A stretch of 64,000 nucleotides of DNA from Planomicrobium okeanokoites (lineage in GTDB: Bacteria; Bacillota; Bacilli; Bacillales_A; Planococcaceae): assembly GCF_003428875.1 (NCBI RefSeq), contig NZ_QQRS01000001.1:1-64000 (forward strand), read 5' to 3'. Positions 1-7,957 of the stretch are shown here, piece by piece (the first letter of the stretch is position 1; every line of letters starts with the position of its first letter). The notes beneath the pieces were generated by a model. The model was not told where the DNA came from. It worked only from the letters and a program-made list of their open reading frames with translations, and ran no database searches. Made by a program: the position numbers and the translations under genes.

Positions 1-76
1 GGAGGATTAGCTCAGCTGGGAGAGCATCTGCCTTACAAGCAGAGGGTCGGCGGTTCGATCCCGTCATCCTCCACCA
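1..76 (+). tRNA. tRNA-Val(TAC)
   Basis: Acceptor arms GGAGGAT (1-7) and ATCCTCC (66-72) pair, the discriminator is A73 and CCA is encoded. The anticodon loop CTTACAA gives TAC. It is the first gene of a dense 20-tRNA array; the rRNA operon that normally precedes such an array would lie left of the window. Confidence 0.95.
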
Positions 77-90
77 TTTCTTTCTCTTTC

Positions 91-166
<76 letters not shown>

Positions 167-176
167 CTCATTGCAT

Positions 177-252
177 GAGCCATTAGCTCAGTTGGTAGAG
201 CATCTGACTTTTAATCAGAGGGTCGAAGGTTCGAATCCTTCATGGCTCACCA
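177..252 (+). tRNA. tRNA-Lys(TTT)
   Basis: Acceptor GAGCCAT pairs with ATGGCTC and CCA is encoded. Anticodon loop CTTTTAA gives TTT. Confidence 0.95.
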
Positions 253-274
253 TTTTTAATTTCATATTTGCCAC

Positions 275-359
275 GCGGGTGTGGCGGAACTGGCAGACGC
301 ACTAGACTTAGGATCTAGCGCCTTCGGGCGTGGGGGTTCGACTCCCTTCACCCGCACCA
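275..359 (+). tRNA. tRNA-Leu(TAG)
   Basis: Class II tRNA with a long variable arm. Acceptor GCGGGTG pairs with CACCCGC and CCA is encoded. Anticodon loop CTTAGGA gives TAG. Confidence 0.95.
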
Positions 360-365
360 TTTTTT

Positions 366-440
366 GCGGAAGTAGTTCAGTGGTAGAACGCCACCTTGCC
401 AAGGTGGAGGTCGCGGGTTCGACCCCCGTCTTCCGCTCCA
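366..440 (+). tRNA. tRNA-Gly(GCC)
   Basis: Acceptor GCGGAAG pairs with CTTCCGC and CCA is encoded. Anticodon loop TTGCCAA gives GCC. Confidence 0.95.
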
Positions 441-466
441 TTTTTTTGCAGACAAGCCGACCCTAA

Positions 467-555
467 GCCGGGGTGGCGGAACTGGCAGACGCACAGGACT
501 TAAAATCCTGCGGTAGGTGACTACCGTACCGGTTCGATTCCGGTCCTCGGCACCA
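467..555 (+). tRNA. tRNA-Leu(TAA)
   Basis: Class II tRNA with a long variable arm. Acceptor GCCGGGG pairs with CCTCGGC (one G-U) and CCA is encoded. Anticodon loop CTTAAAA gives TAA. Confidence 0.95.
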
Positions 556-589
556 TTTGTTTGACAAAAAAACAGCAGCACCATAACAA

Positions 590-666
590 GCGCCCGTAGC
601 TCAATTGGATAGAGTACTTGACTACGAATCAAGCGGTTAGAGGTTCGAGTCCTCTCGGGCGCGCCA
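590..666 (+). tRNA. tRNA-Arg(ACG)
   Basis: Acceptor GCGCCCG pairs with CGGGCGC and CCA is encoded. Anticodon loop CTACGAA gives ACG; A34 is expected to be deaminated to inosine. Confidence 0.95.
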
Positions 667-693
667 TATTTTTTACATCCAGCATTGATAGTC

Positions 694-770
694 CGGGAAG
701 TAGCTCAGCTTGGTAGAGCACTTGGTTTGGGACCAAGGGGTCGCAGGTTCGAATCCTGTCTTCCCGACCA
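694..770 (+). tRNA. tRNA-Pro(TGG)
   Basis: Acceptor CGGGAAG pairs with CTTCCCG and CCA is encoded. Anticodon loop TTTGGGA gives TGG. Confidence 0.95.
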
Positions 771-777
771 TTTTCAC

Positions 778-850
778 GGGGCCTTAGCTCAGCTGGGAGA
801 GCGCCTGCCTTGCACGCAGGAGGTCAGCGGTTCGATCCCGCTAGGCTCCA
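778..850 (+). tRNA. tRNA-Ala(TGC), CCA not encoded
   Basis: Acceptor GGGGCCT pairs with AGGCTCC (one G-U); anticodon loop CTTGCAC gives TGC. The discriminator A850 is followed by CAA rather than CCA, so maturation would need the CCA-adding enzyme. Confidence 0.95.
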
Positions 851-872
851 CAATTTTTATATTAAAGATCCA

Positions 873-946
873 GGCGGCGTAGCTCAGCTGGCTAGAGCGT
901 ACGGTTCATACCCGTGAGGTCGGGGGTTCGATCCCCTCTGCCGCCA
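873..946 (+). tRNA. elongator tRNA-Met(CAT), CCA not encoded
   Basis: Acceptor GGCGGCG pairs with TGCCGCC; the anticodon loop TTCATAC gives CAT. Base 1 is paired, unlike the initiator at 1290. The discriminator A946 is followed by CTT, so CCA must be added after transcription. Confidence 0.93.
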
Positions 947-954
947 CTTTATTA

Positions 955-1031
955 GGACCTTTAGCTCAGTTGGTTAGAGCAGACGGCTCATAACCGTCCG
1001 GTCGCAGGTTCGAGTCCTGCAAGGTCCACCA
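955..1031 (+). tRNA. tRNA-Ile(CAT), lysidine type
   Basis: Acceptor GGACCTT pairs with AAGGTCC and CCA is encoded. The loop CTCATAA gives CAT. The body closely matches what I recall of the Bacillus tRNA-Ile2 that TilS modifies to read AUA, and its place after tRNA-Met matches trnB. The Ile identity therefore rests on family knowledge rather than the anticodon. Confidence 0.88.
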
Positions 1032-1045
1032 CCATATATTATCAC

Positions 1046-1138
1046 GGAGGAATACCCAAGTTTGGCTGAAGGGATCGGTCTTGAAAACCGACAGGGGAGT
1101 CAAATCCCGCGGGGGTTCGAATCCCTCTTCCTCCTCCA
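1046..1138 (+). tRNA. tRNA-Ser(TGA)
   Basis: Class II tRNA. Acceptor GGAGGAA pairs with TTCCTCC and CCA is encoded. Anticodon loop CTTGAAA gives TGA. Confidence 0.95.
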
Positions 1139-1170
1139 TTTTTAAAAGTGAGTGGACAACTATTTATTAT

Positions 1171-1184
1171 CGCGGGATAGAGCA
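1171..1184 (+). pseudogene. truncated copy of the tRNA-fMet 5' end
   Basis: The 14 bases CGCGGGATAGAGCA repeat the first 14 bases of tRNA-fMet at 1290-1303 (CGCGGGGTAGAGCA) with one change. A nearly identical TTATTAT tract precedes both copies. No D-loop, anticodon arm or T arm follows, so it cannot fold as a tRNA. It sits in the longest spacer of the tRNA array (1139-1289). Confidence 0.7.
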
Positions 1185-1289
1185 ACGAGCCGTACGAAGA
1201 CGGCGAAGTAACACCGAAGCAGCCGAAGGCGATGCAGGTGTCATCAGCGATAAGCAATGAGTATAAAGAATCTTCGTAAATATTATTAT

Positions 1290-1367
<78 letters not shown>

Positions 1368-1369
1368 AT

Positions 1370-1445
1370 GGTCCCGTGGTGTAGCGGTTAACATGCCTGC
1401 CTGTCACGCAGGAGATCGCCGGTTCGATCCCGGTCGGGACCGCCA
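1370..1445 (+). tRNA. tRNA-Asp(GTC)
   Basis: Acceptor GGTCCCG pairs with CGGGACC and CCA is encoded. Anticodon loop CTGTCAC gives GTC. It begins three bases after tRNA-fMet ends. Confidence 0.95.
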
Positions 1446-1461
1446 TTTTTACAAAAAATAT

Positions 1462-1537
1462 GGGTCAGTAGCTCAGTTGGTAGAGCATTAGATTGAAGCT
1501 CTAAGTGTCGGCGGTTCGATTCCGTCCTGACCCACCA
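1462..1537 (+). tRNA. tRNA-Phe(GAA)
   Basis: Acceptor GGGTCAG pairs with CTGACCC and CCA is encoded. Anticodon loop TTGAAGC gives GAA. Confidence 0.95.
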
Positions 1538-1541
1538 TTTT

Positions 1542-1615
1542 GCGGGTGTAGTTTAGTGGTAAAACCTCAGCCTTCCAAGCTGATGATGAGGGTTCGATTC
1601 CCTTCACCCGCTCCA
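1542..1615 (+). tRNA. tRNA-Gly(TCC)
   Basis: Acceptor GCGGGTG pairs with CACCCGC and CCA is encoded. Anticodon loop CTTCCAA gives TCC. In B. subtilis trnB a tRNA-His lies between Phe and this Gly; here only four bases separate them. Confidence 0.95.
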
Positions 1616-1627
1616 TTTTAGCATTAT

Positions 1628-1704
<77 letters not shown>

Positions 1705-1705
1705 T

Positions 1706-1780
1706 TCCGAAGTAGCTCAGTGGTAGAGCACCGCACTGTTAATGCGATGGTCGTAGGTTCGAGTCCTACCTTCGGAGCCA
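1706..1780 (+). tRNA. tRNA-Asn(GTT)
   Basis: Acceptor TCCGAAG pairs with CTTCGGA and CCA is encoded. Loop CTGTTAA gives GTT. The outermost anticodon-stem pair (27-43) reads C-A and does not pair. Only one base separates this gene from tRNA-Ile. Confidence 0.93.
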
Positions 1781-1784
1781 TACT

Positions 1785-1875
1785 GGGGAAGTACTCAAGT
1801 GGCTGAAGAGGCGCCCCTGCTAAGGGTGTAGGTCGGGCAACCGGCGCGAGGGTTCAAATCCCTCCTTCTCCGCCA
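1785..1875 (+). tRNA. tRNA-Ser(GCT)
   Basis: Class II tRNA. Acceptor GGGGAAG pairs with CTTCTCC (one G-U) and CCA is encoded. Loop CTGCTAA gives GCT. Confidence 0.95.
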
Positions 1876-1881
1876 GTAATT

Positions 1882-1953
1882 GGCCCCTTGGTCAAGCGGT
1901 TAAGACACCGCCCTTTCACGGCGGTAACACGGGTTCGAATCCCGTAGGGGTCA
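1882..1953 (+). tRNA. tRNA-Glu(TTC), CCA not encoded
   Basis: Acceptor GGCCCCT pairs with AGGGGTC (one G-U); loop CTTTCAC gives TTC. The discriminator A1953 is followed by TAC, so CCA is not encoded. Last gene of the array. Confidence 0.94.
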
Positions 1954-1961
1954 TACCTTAT

Positions 1962-2000
1962 AAAAAACGCTCTGCAATAAAATGCAGAGCGTTTTTTTTT
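1962..2000 (+). terminator. terminator of the tRNA array
   Basis: Inverted repeat ACGCTCTGCA / TGCAGAGCGT with a short A-rich loop, followed by a run of T, right after tRNA-Glu. It closes the tRNA transcript. Confidence 0.9.
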
Positions 2001-2066
2001 ATTGTCTAAAATTTTATTTGGATTGATAATTGGTTGAAGACTTAAATAGAATTAGAATAATTATAA

Positions 2067-2093
2067 AAAGCATCCTCATTATGAGAATGCTTT
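2067..2093 (-). terminator. terminator of menA
   Basis: An imperfect hairpin, AAGCAT and CTC pairing with GAG and ATGCTT, is followed on the minus strand by a T-rich stretch just past the menA stop. Confidence 0.65.
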
Positions 2094-2101
2094 AATATGT
2101 T

Positions 2102-3013
2102 TTACAAAATGTGCCCGAGCAATAAACCTATCGCCAGTAAGAAGGCAAAGAGAGTATTTGTGATTCCCGTATCTTTCATTGCAGGCATTACTTTTATAGG
2201 CTCCGTAAAGCGTTTGAAAATCTGTATGATTTTAACTGGCTTGATGATGCTAAGGAAAACTAATAGTGCCCATGGAGTGATCATACCGAATAATACCATA
2301 GCAGCTATCCAGGCATATGAAAGAACGAAGAATGCCAGCAGTATATTAACTGCAGCCGGACGACCGACAAGGATCGCCAGGGTTTTACGGCCGCTTGCAG
2401 CATCACCGACTATGTCCCTGATATTATTAGACATCATAATAGCCGCTACAAGAAGTGTACTGGGTACAGATAATAGAATGGCATCCGTTGTAACCGTGCC
2501 AGTTTGGATGTAAAAAGCAATAATGACGATAAGAAAACCCATGAACAATCCGGAAAACAGTTCCCCAAAAGGAGTATAAGCAATAGGGTAGGGACCACCA
2601 GTATATAAATAACCGACCATCATGGCTATTCCGCCCACCGCTATCAGCCACCAGCTGGTTTCCATGCAAATATAGATGCCAAGAATACCAGCTATAGCGT
2701 ACAAAATGAACGCAAGAGCAAGAACAGTTTTGGGTTTCACACCATTACGAACAATTGCTCCGCCAATCCCTACAGACTTTTCGTTGTCCAAGCCACGGGC
2801 AAAATCGTAATACTCATTGAACATATTGGTTGCTGCTTGTATCAATAGGCTGGCAACGAGCATTGCAGCAAATAAAAGCCAATCAATCTGTGTATCTCTT
2901 ATAGCGATCATCGTTCCTAAGAAAACTGGAGCAAATGACGCTGTCAAAGTGTGCGGACGGGTTAACTGCCACCAGACGCGCCAGCCGCTGTCCGCATGTA
3001 AAGTTGTTGTCAT
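2102..3013 (-). CDS. menA: 1,4-dihydroxy-2-naphthoate polyprenyltransferase MenA
   Basis: Membrane enzyme of the UbiA family that transfers a polyprenyl chain to 1,4-dihydroxy-2-naphthoate, the first membrane step of menaquinone synthesis. The 303-residue product is almost all hydrophobic helices. The prenyl-diphosphate motif N63-M-F-N-E-Y-Y-D70 with D76, and a second Asp-rich loop (SNNIRDIVGDAASGRK), are the expected Mg-binding sites. The ATG at 3013 is chosen because GAGGAG lies just upstream; an upstream in-frame ATG adds nine residues without a good site. It is divergent from menF, so both men units start in the same 170-bp gap. The fit to MenA is strong in sequence and context. Confidence 0.93.
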   Translation of the reverse strand: MTTTLHADSGWRVWWQLTRPHTLTASFAPVFLGTMIAIRDTQIDWLLFAAMLVASLLIQAATNMFNEYYDFARGLDNEKSVGIGGAIVRNGVKPKTVLALAFILYAIAGILGIYICMETSWWLIAVGGIAMMVGYLYTGGPYPIAYTPFGELFSGLFMGFLIVIIAFYIQTGTVTTDAILLSVPSTLLVAAIMMSNNIRDIVGDAASGRKTLAILVGRPAAVNILLAFFVLSYAWIAAMVLFGMITPWALLVFLSIIKPVKIIQIFKRFTEPIKVMPAMKDTGITNTLFAFLLAIGLLLGHIL

Positions 3014-3185
3014 GTTGTATCTCTCCTCTATATATTCCATATTATATTGTACTGCAAATTTGTTCGGATTACAGCAAATGTTGTGCTGATTTTAGGAGAA
3101 AAGAGTATGATAGAGGGTAGAGATTAAAAAGTTTGTGAGCTTGTCCAGGAATACTGGGGGCTACCATATAAACGGAGGTAATTTG

Positions 3186-4577
3186 ATGAATCGACCACAG
3201 TATTCATCGGCCGAAAAACAAGATAATTCAAGGTATGTCGCATATCGCTTTTATACAGAAACGATTGAGGTAAACAGAATGTCAGCTTTGGCATTTTTCG
3301 AAGCAGGGGAAACTTTTTACAAAGGAAAACGATTCTTCTGGCAAAACCCGGAGAAAACTTTTACCCTTGTCGGCCTGGGACATGCACATGTATTAACGGC
3401 GTCGAATCACCAAGGGCGGTTTGAAGATGTCAAAAGTAATTGGCAAAGCTTATGCAAGCAAATTGTTAATGAAGAACATTTCGTAGAGCCGATTCTATTT
3501 GGCGGTTTTTCGTTTGATCCTTTAAACAAGTCGAAAAGTATATGGCGCGAGTTTCCTGAAGCTTATTTCGCAGTGCCGACTTTCCAGTTGGTGATAAAAA
3601 ATGACCGTGCATATATCAGCATTCACTTGATTACTAAAAAAGAAGATACTTTCCCTGAATTTGAAGCATTGCGGAAAGAACGGGATAAGTTGATCCATGC
3701 TGCACAAGTATCTGAACCTGTTGCTTATAAAAAACCTGAAGTCACCGGTAGGGAAGAGCTGAAGAAAGATTCATATCTTTCTTCAATCGATAAAGTGACT
3801 GGAGTGATTAAGGCAAAACAGGCGGATAAAGTCGTTATAGCCAGAGTATTAAGGTTGGACTTTGACAAATCTTTATCCTCTTCATCAGCCCTATATCAGG
3901 TTTCGAAAGAACAGCCTGAAAGCTTCCTTTTCGGACTTGAATCTGAAGAACAATTCTTTTTTGGCGCTACGCCTGAACGTCTTGTGAAAGTTGAAGATCG
4001 ACAGGCTTTATCCACTTGTCTGGCTGGCTCAACTCCAAGAGGGAAAACTGTCGAAAAAGATAATGAGCTTGGCAATGAATTATTGAATGACAGAAAGAAT
4101 CGTTCTGAACATCAGTATGTAGTGGACATGATCAGTAAAGTTTTTTCAATTCATTGCAGCGAACAGTTTGTGCCAAAAAAACCAAAATTGATGAAGGTCA
4201 GGGATATCCAGCATCTTTATACACCGGTTGAAGGTGAATTGAAGCAAGGATCGAATCTGATAGACCTTGTACGGGACCTTCACCCGACACCGGCACTTGG
4301 CGGGGAACCGCGCCAGTCGGCCCTTAGCCTTATCAGACAGTATGAAACGATGAATCGGGGCTTCTATGCTGCACCAATCGGCTGGATAGATGCGAAAGGC
4401 GATGGCGAGTTTGCCGTGGCGATCCGTTCAGCTTTATTGGATGGGAAAGAAGCTTATTTATATGCAGGGGGTGGAATCGTCGAAGATTCCACTCCGGAGT
4501 CGGAGTATGCTGAGACTTGGGTGAAATTCCGTCCGATGCTTCGTGCCTTGGGAGGTCAATTGAGTGACGAATCGTAA
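3186..4577 (+). CDS. menF: menaquinone-specific isochorismate synthase MenF
   Basis: Converts chorismate to isochorismate, the committed step into menaquinone. The 463-residue protein carries a C-terminal chorismate-binding domain (about residues 190-455) with ATPERL near residue 261 and HPTPALGGEPR near 366, both typical of the isochorismate/anthranilate synthase family. The ATG at 3186 is preceded by GGAGGT at a good distance; an upstream GTG at 3135 would add 17 residues of doubtful sequence. The stop overlaps menD by 14 bases, so the two are probably translationally coupled. It heads the menFDHBEC cluster. Confidence 0.93.
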   Translation: MNRPQYSSAEKQDNSRYVAYRFYTETIEVNRMSALAFFEAGETFYKGKRFFWQNPEKTFTLVGLGHAHVLTASNHQGRFEDVKSNWQSLCKQIVNEEHFVEPILFGGFSFDPLNKSKSIWREFPEAYFAVPTFQLVIKNDRAYISIHLITKKEDTFPEFEALRKERDKLIHAAQVSEPVAYKKPEVTGREELKKDSYLSSIDKVTGVIKAKQADKVVIARVLRLDFDKSLSSSSALYQVSKEQPESFLFGLESEEQFFFGATPERLVKVEDRQALSTCLAGSTPRGKTVEKDNELGNELLNDRKNRSEHQYVVDMISKVFSIHCSEQFVPKKPKLMKVRDIQHLYTPVEGELKQGSNLIDLVRDLHPTPALGGEPRQSALSLIRQYETMNRGFYAAPIGWIDAKGDGEFAVAIRSALLDGKEAYLYAGGGIVEDSTPESEYAETWVKFRPMLRALGGQLSDES

Positions 4578-6270
4578 ATATCTTACAGAATACGTCTCTG
4601 CGTTCACGCATAGCTTGGTGAATCAGGGCGTGAAGAATGTGGTGATCAGTCCGGGTTCGCGGTCGACACCACTGGCTTATGCCTGTATGAAGGAAGAGGG
4701 GCTGACTGTTTACCGGCAAATTGATGAGCGGTCGGCGGCTTATTTTGCACTGGGAATGGCGAAGGCATCGGGAGAACCGGTAATGCTTCTTTGCACATCA
4801 GGAACGGCAGCGGCAAATTACTTTCCTGCAATAGTCGAAGCTTTCTATGCCAGAATTCCCTTGATCGTTGTGACGGCTGACCGTCCGCATGAGCTTCGGG
4901 AAGTCGGAGCGCCCCAGGCAATCAATCAAATCGATCTTTTCGGATCACATGTTAAATGGTCGGTCGATTTGCCGATGCCTGAACCTGAAAACCGTTTGGA
5001 TTTTTTGGTGCGCCATCTACACCGTTCAGTTAAAAGTGCTGTCTCTGAGCCGAGAGGTCCGGTTCACTTAAATGTGCCTTTCCGTGAACCGTTGATCCTG
5101 GATTTCGAACAGCAATATGACAGTGCAGGTGAAATAACTCACTTGAAAGGTGAGGCACGATTATCGCAGTCGGTTGAGCAATTCTTAATGGAAACTGTAC
5201 AGACTGACAAGGGGCTCCTGGTTATCGGTGAAATGACCGAGAAGATGCCTGCTGAGTTTTGGTCATTTATCCGTAAATTGAATTGGCCGGTGCTTGCAGA
5301 TCCTTTGTCAAATGTTCGCGGGAATGTAGAGGATAACTGCAAGGATTTAATAATCGACAGCTATGACGCCATTCTGAAAAGCGAAGTATTTAAAGGGGTG
5401 ATGGAGCCTGATGTGGTCATTCGTATCGGTCCACAGCCTGTCTCAAAACCTTTAACGCTTTATTTGGCTGCTGTAAAACCGAAAACGTACGCTGTTTTTG
5501 ATGAATCACCGATGATGCGGGATGCGCAATCTGTTGTTACCCATCATATTCAGGCTTCTACAGATGGTCTTTGGCAACTGCCGATCGAGGTTAAGAAATC
5601 CAATTCTTATACCGAGAAATGGACAGCTGCTTCCGAGTTATTCTGGGAACTTGCAGAAGTCCATTGCAATGAAAAATTGGATGAAGGTGTGCTTGCGAAA
5701 GTTCTTTTTGATGAACTCGACAATTGTGACCTTATTGTCAGCAGCAGCATGCCGATCCGTGACACGGATACTTATTTCAAGACGACATCACGTGATGTCA
5801 TGATTTATGCAAACCGCGGGGCCAATGGCATTGACGGCGTCGTGTCGACGGCATTCGGCTTACAGGCAGCGAAGAAGCGTCCGGCTTATCTGTTTATCGG
5901 GGATTTGTCGTTCCTGCATGACATGAACGGGTTGATTGCTTCAAAAATGCAGGAGACGGATTTGACGATAATTGTGATGAACAACGACGGCGGCGGAATC
6001 TTCTCGTATCTGCCGCAGTCACAGGAAGAACGTTATTTTGAAGAACTGTTCGGTACTCCTACGGGGTTGAAATTTGAGGATGCAGCGAGAATGTATGATG
6101 CTGATTACGCAGCTGTCGAAACGAAAGAGCAATTTGTTGAAGCGCTTCATACGAAAAAACAAAAGGCCGTTAAGATTGTCGAAGTGTTTACGGACCGCGA
6201 AACGAATGTGCGGGTCCATAGAGAGTTATGGAATCGGCTGATTGAGGAGCTGGACGGCCATGGAAATTGA
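4564..6270 (+). CDS. menD: 2-succinyl-5-enolpyruvyl-6-hydroxy-3-cyclohexene-1-carboxylate synthase MenD
   Basis: Thiamine-diphosphate enzyme that joins 2-oxoglutarate and isochorismate to give SEPHCHC. The N-terminal part has GSRSTP (31-36) and the catalytic-site Glu55 within DERSA; the C-terminal part has GDLSFLHD (from 446) and NNDGGGIF (473-480), the ThDP/Mg-binding segment. The length of 568 residues is normal for MenD. The start is GTG at 4564, with GGAGGT upstream inside the end of menF. The 3' end overlaps menH by 11 bases. Confidence 0.94.
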   Translation: MTNRKYLTEYVSAFTHSLVNQGVKNVVISPGSRSTPLAYACMKEEGLTVYRQIDERSAAYFALGMAKASGEPVMLLCTSGTAAANYFPAIVEAFYARIPLIVVTADRPHELREVGAPQAINQIDLFGSHVKWSVDLPMPEPENRLDFLVRHLHRSVKSAVSEPRGPVHLNVPFREPLILDFEQQYDSAGEITHLKGEARLSQSVEQFLMETVQTDKGLLVIGEMTEKMPAEFWSFIRKLNWPVLADPLSNVRGNVEDNCKDLIIDSYDAILKSEVFKGVMEPDVVIRIGPQPVSKPLTLYLAAVKPKTYAVFDESPMMRDAQSVVTHHIQASTDGLWQLPIEVKKSNSYTEKWTAASELFWELAEVHCNEKLDEGVLAKVLFDELDNCDLIVSSSMPIRDTDTYFKTTSRDVMIYANRGANGIDGVVSTAFGLQAAKKRPAYLFIGDLSFLHDMNGLIASKMQETDLTIIVMNNDGGGIFSYLPQSQEERYFEELFGTPTGLKFEDAARMYDADYAAVETKEQFVEALHTKKQKAVKIVEVFTDRETNVRVHRELWNRLIEELDGHGN

Positions 6271-7081
6271 AGGCGTCAATTATCATATTGAACTGATGAA
6301 TGAAAATAAAGATCAGACGCTGGTACTTCTCCATGGCTTTACAGGAAGCACCAAAACTTGGCACAAGGTAATTACTGATTTCAAACAATATAAAATCGTG
6401 CTTATCGATTTGCTTGGCCATGGCGGCACCGACAGTCCGAAAGATCCCGAACGGTATTCGATGGAGCTGCAGCTGCAAGACTTGGAAAAGATATTTGATC
6501 ATTTGAAGCTGAAAAACTTTGTCTTGGGCGGTTACTCGATGGGCGGAAGAACGGCTCTTGCCTATGCCTGTACATTTCCTGACAGGCTTTCGGTTTTATT
6601 GCTGGAAAGTTCTTCGCCTGGTTTAAAGACTGAAGAGCAGCGCAGCGAGAGAAGAAGGAATGATGGCAGATTGGCCGAACGGATTGTATCTGGCGGCATC
6701 ATATCATTTGTTGACAGTTGGGAGAAGATTCCGCTTTTTAGAACACAGGACGCATTGCCCGAGCATGTTAAAGCAGAAGTCAGGGAAGAACGGCTGGCTC
6801 AAGATCCAATCGGTTTGGCAAACAGCCTGATCGGCATGGGCACGGGTGCGCAAGTATCCTATTGGGAAGCAATCAGCCAGCTGCAGCAGCCGGTTTTATT
6901 GGTTACAGGACAGATGGATGAGAAGTTTACGGCGATTGCGGAAGAGATGGTTTCTTTGATGCCGAATGCCGAACACAGGGAGATTATGGCGGGACATGCT
7001 TTACATGTGGAAAAACCTGCTGAATTTGCTACAATAGTAGGGGAGTATTTAAAAATGAATTTTTTAGGAGGAAAATCATGA
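6260..7081 (+). CDS. menH: SHCHC synthase MenH (alpha/beta hydrolase)
   Basis: Alpha/beta-hydrolase that eliminates pyruvate from SEPHCHC to give SHCHC. It has the oxyanion segment LLHGFTGS near the N terminus, the nucleophile elbow G-Y-S93-M-G, and a C-terminal GHALHVEKP carrying the active-site His (H246). The ATG at 6260 follows GAGGAG at ten bases; a TTG at 6242 is less likely. The 273-residue product overlaps menD upstream, and its stop overlaps the menB ATG (ATGA), consistent with coupled translation. Confidence 0.9.
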   Translation: MEIEGVNYHIELMNENKDQTLVLLHGFTGSTKTWHKVITDFKQYKIVLIDLLGHGGTDSPKDPERYSMELQLQDLEKIFDHLKLKNFVLGGYSMGGRTALAYACTFPDRLSVLLLESSSPGLKTEEQRSERRRNDGRLAERIVSGGIISFVDSWEKIPLFRTQDALPEHVKAEVREERLAQDPIGLANSLIGMGTGAQVSYWEAISQLQQPVLLVTGQMDEKFTAIAEEMVSLMPNAEHREIMAGHALHVEKPAEFATIVGEYLKMNFLGGKS

Positions 7082-7896
7082 CACGTGAATGGGTAAGTGA
7101 ACGTACATATGAAGATATCAAATATGAAATTTATAACGGGATTGCGAAGATTACAATCAACCGTCCGGAAGTGCGCAATGCATTCCGTCCAAAAACGGTC
7201 CATGAATTGATCGACGCGTTTTCACGCGCTCGCGATAATTCTGACGTTGGCGTTATCGTATTGACTGGCGAAGGGGAAAAAGCCTTCTGTTCAGGCGGCG
7301 ACCAAAGCGTCCGCGGACATGGCGGTTATGTTGGGGAAGATGAGATTCCACGTTTGAACGTTCTTGATCTTCAGCGGTTGATCCGTGTAATTCCTAAACC
7401 GGTGGTAGCGATGGTTGCTGGATATGCAATCGGCGGCGGGCACGTATTGCACGTTGTATGTGATTTGACGATCGCTGCTGACAACGCACGTTTCGGCCAA
7501 ACTGGTCCTCGTGTCGGTTCGTTTGACGCTGGCTATGGTTCAGGTTACCTTGCTCGCATCATCGGACACAAGAAAGCGCGCGAAATCTGGTACCTGTGCC
7601 GTCAGTACGACGCTCAGGAAGCACTTGATATGGGCTTGGTAAATACTGTTGTTCCTTTGGAGCAGCTTGAAGATGAAACAGTGAAATGGTGCGAAGAGAT
7701 GCTTGAAATGAGCCCGACTGCACTTCGTTTCGTAAAAGCGGCGATGAACGCTGACACAGACGGCCTTGCTGGTCTTCAGCAAATGGCTGGTGACGCGACA
7801 TTGCTTTACTATACAACAGACGAAGCGAAAGAAGGCCGCGACGCGTTCAAAGAAAAACGCAAACCAGACTTCGGTCAATTCCCGCGTTTCCCTTGA
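7078..7896 (+). CDS. menB: 1,4-dihydroxy-2-naphthoyl-CoA synthase MenB
   Basis: Crotonase-fold enzyme that closes the second ring of o-succinylbenzoyl-CoA to form DHNA-CoA. The 272-residue sequence has SGGDQ (72-76), an oxyanion-hole segment GYAIGGG (115-121) and the conserved [11 protein letters not shown] with Asp150, all diagnostic of MenB rather than a general enoyl-CoA hydratase. AGGAGG lies just before the ATG. A terminator follows directly, so menE-menC may be read by partial read-through or from their own promoter. Confidence 0.95.
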   Translation: MTREWVSERTYEDIKYEIYNGIAKITINRPEVRNAFRPKTVHELIDAFSRARDNSDVGVIVLTGEGEKAFCSGGDQSVRGHGGYVGEDEIPRLNVLDLQRLIRVIPKPVVAMVAGYAIGGGHVLHVVCDLTIAADNARFGQTGPRVGSFDAGYGSGYLARIIGHKKAREIWYLCRQYDAQEALDMGLVNTVVPLEQLEDETVKWCEEMLEMSPTALRFVKAAMNADTDGLAGLQQMAGDATLLYYTTDEAKEGRDAFKEKRKPDFGQFPRFP

Positions 7897-7908
7897 TCTT
7901 AAATAATT

Positions 7909-7938
7909 GAAAGCTGTCCTCTCGGGGGCAGCTTTTTT
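7909..7938 (+). terminator. terminator between menB and menE
   Basis: AAGCTGTCC pairs with GGGCAGCTT (one G-U), followed by seven T. It separates menFDHB from menEC and probably lowers expression of the latter. Confidence 0.85.
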
Positions 7939-7957
7939 TCAAGAAAGGATTTTTTTC

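Noticed and set aside
7907-7957. Earlier TTG start for menE
   Set aside because: That start lies in the menB terminator stem and has no ribosome binding site; ATG 7958 does.
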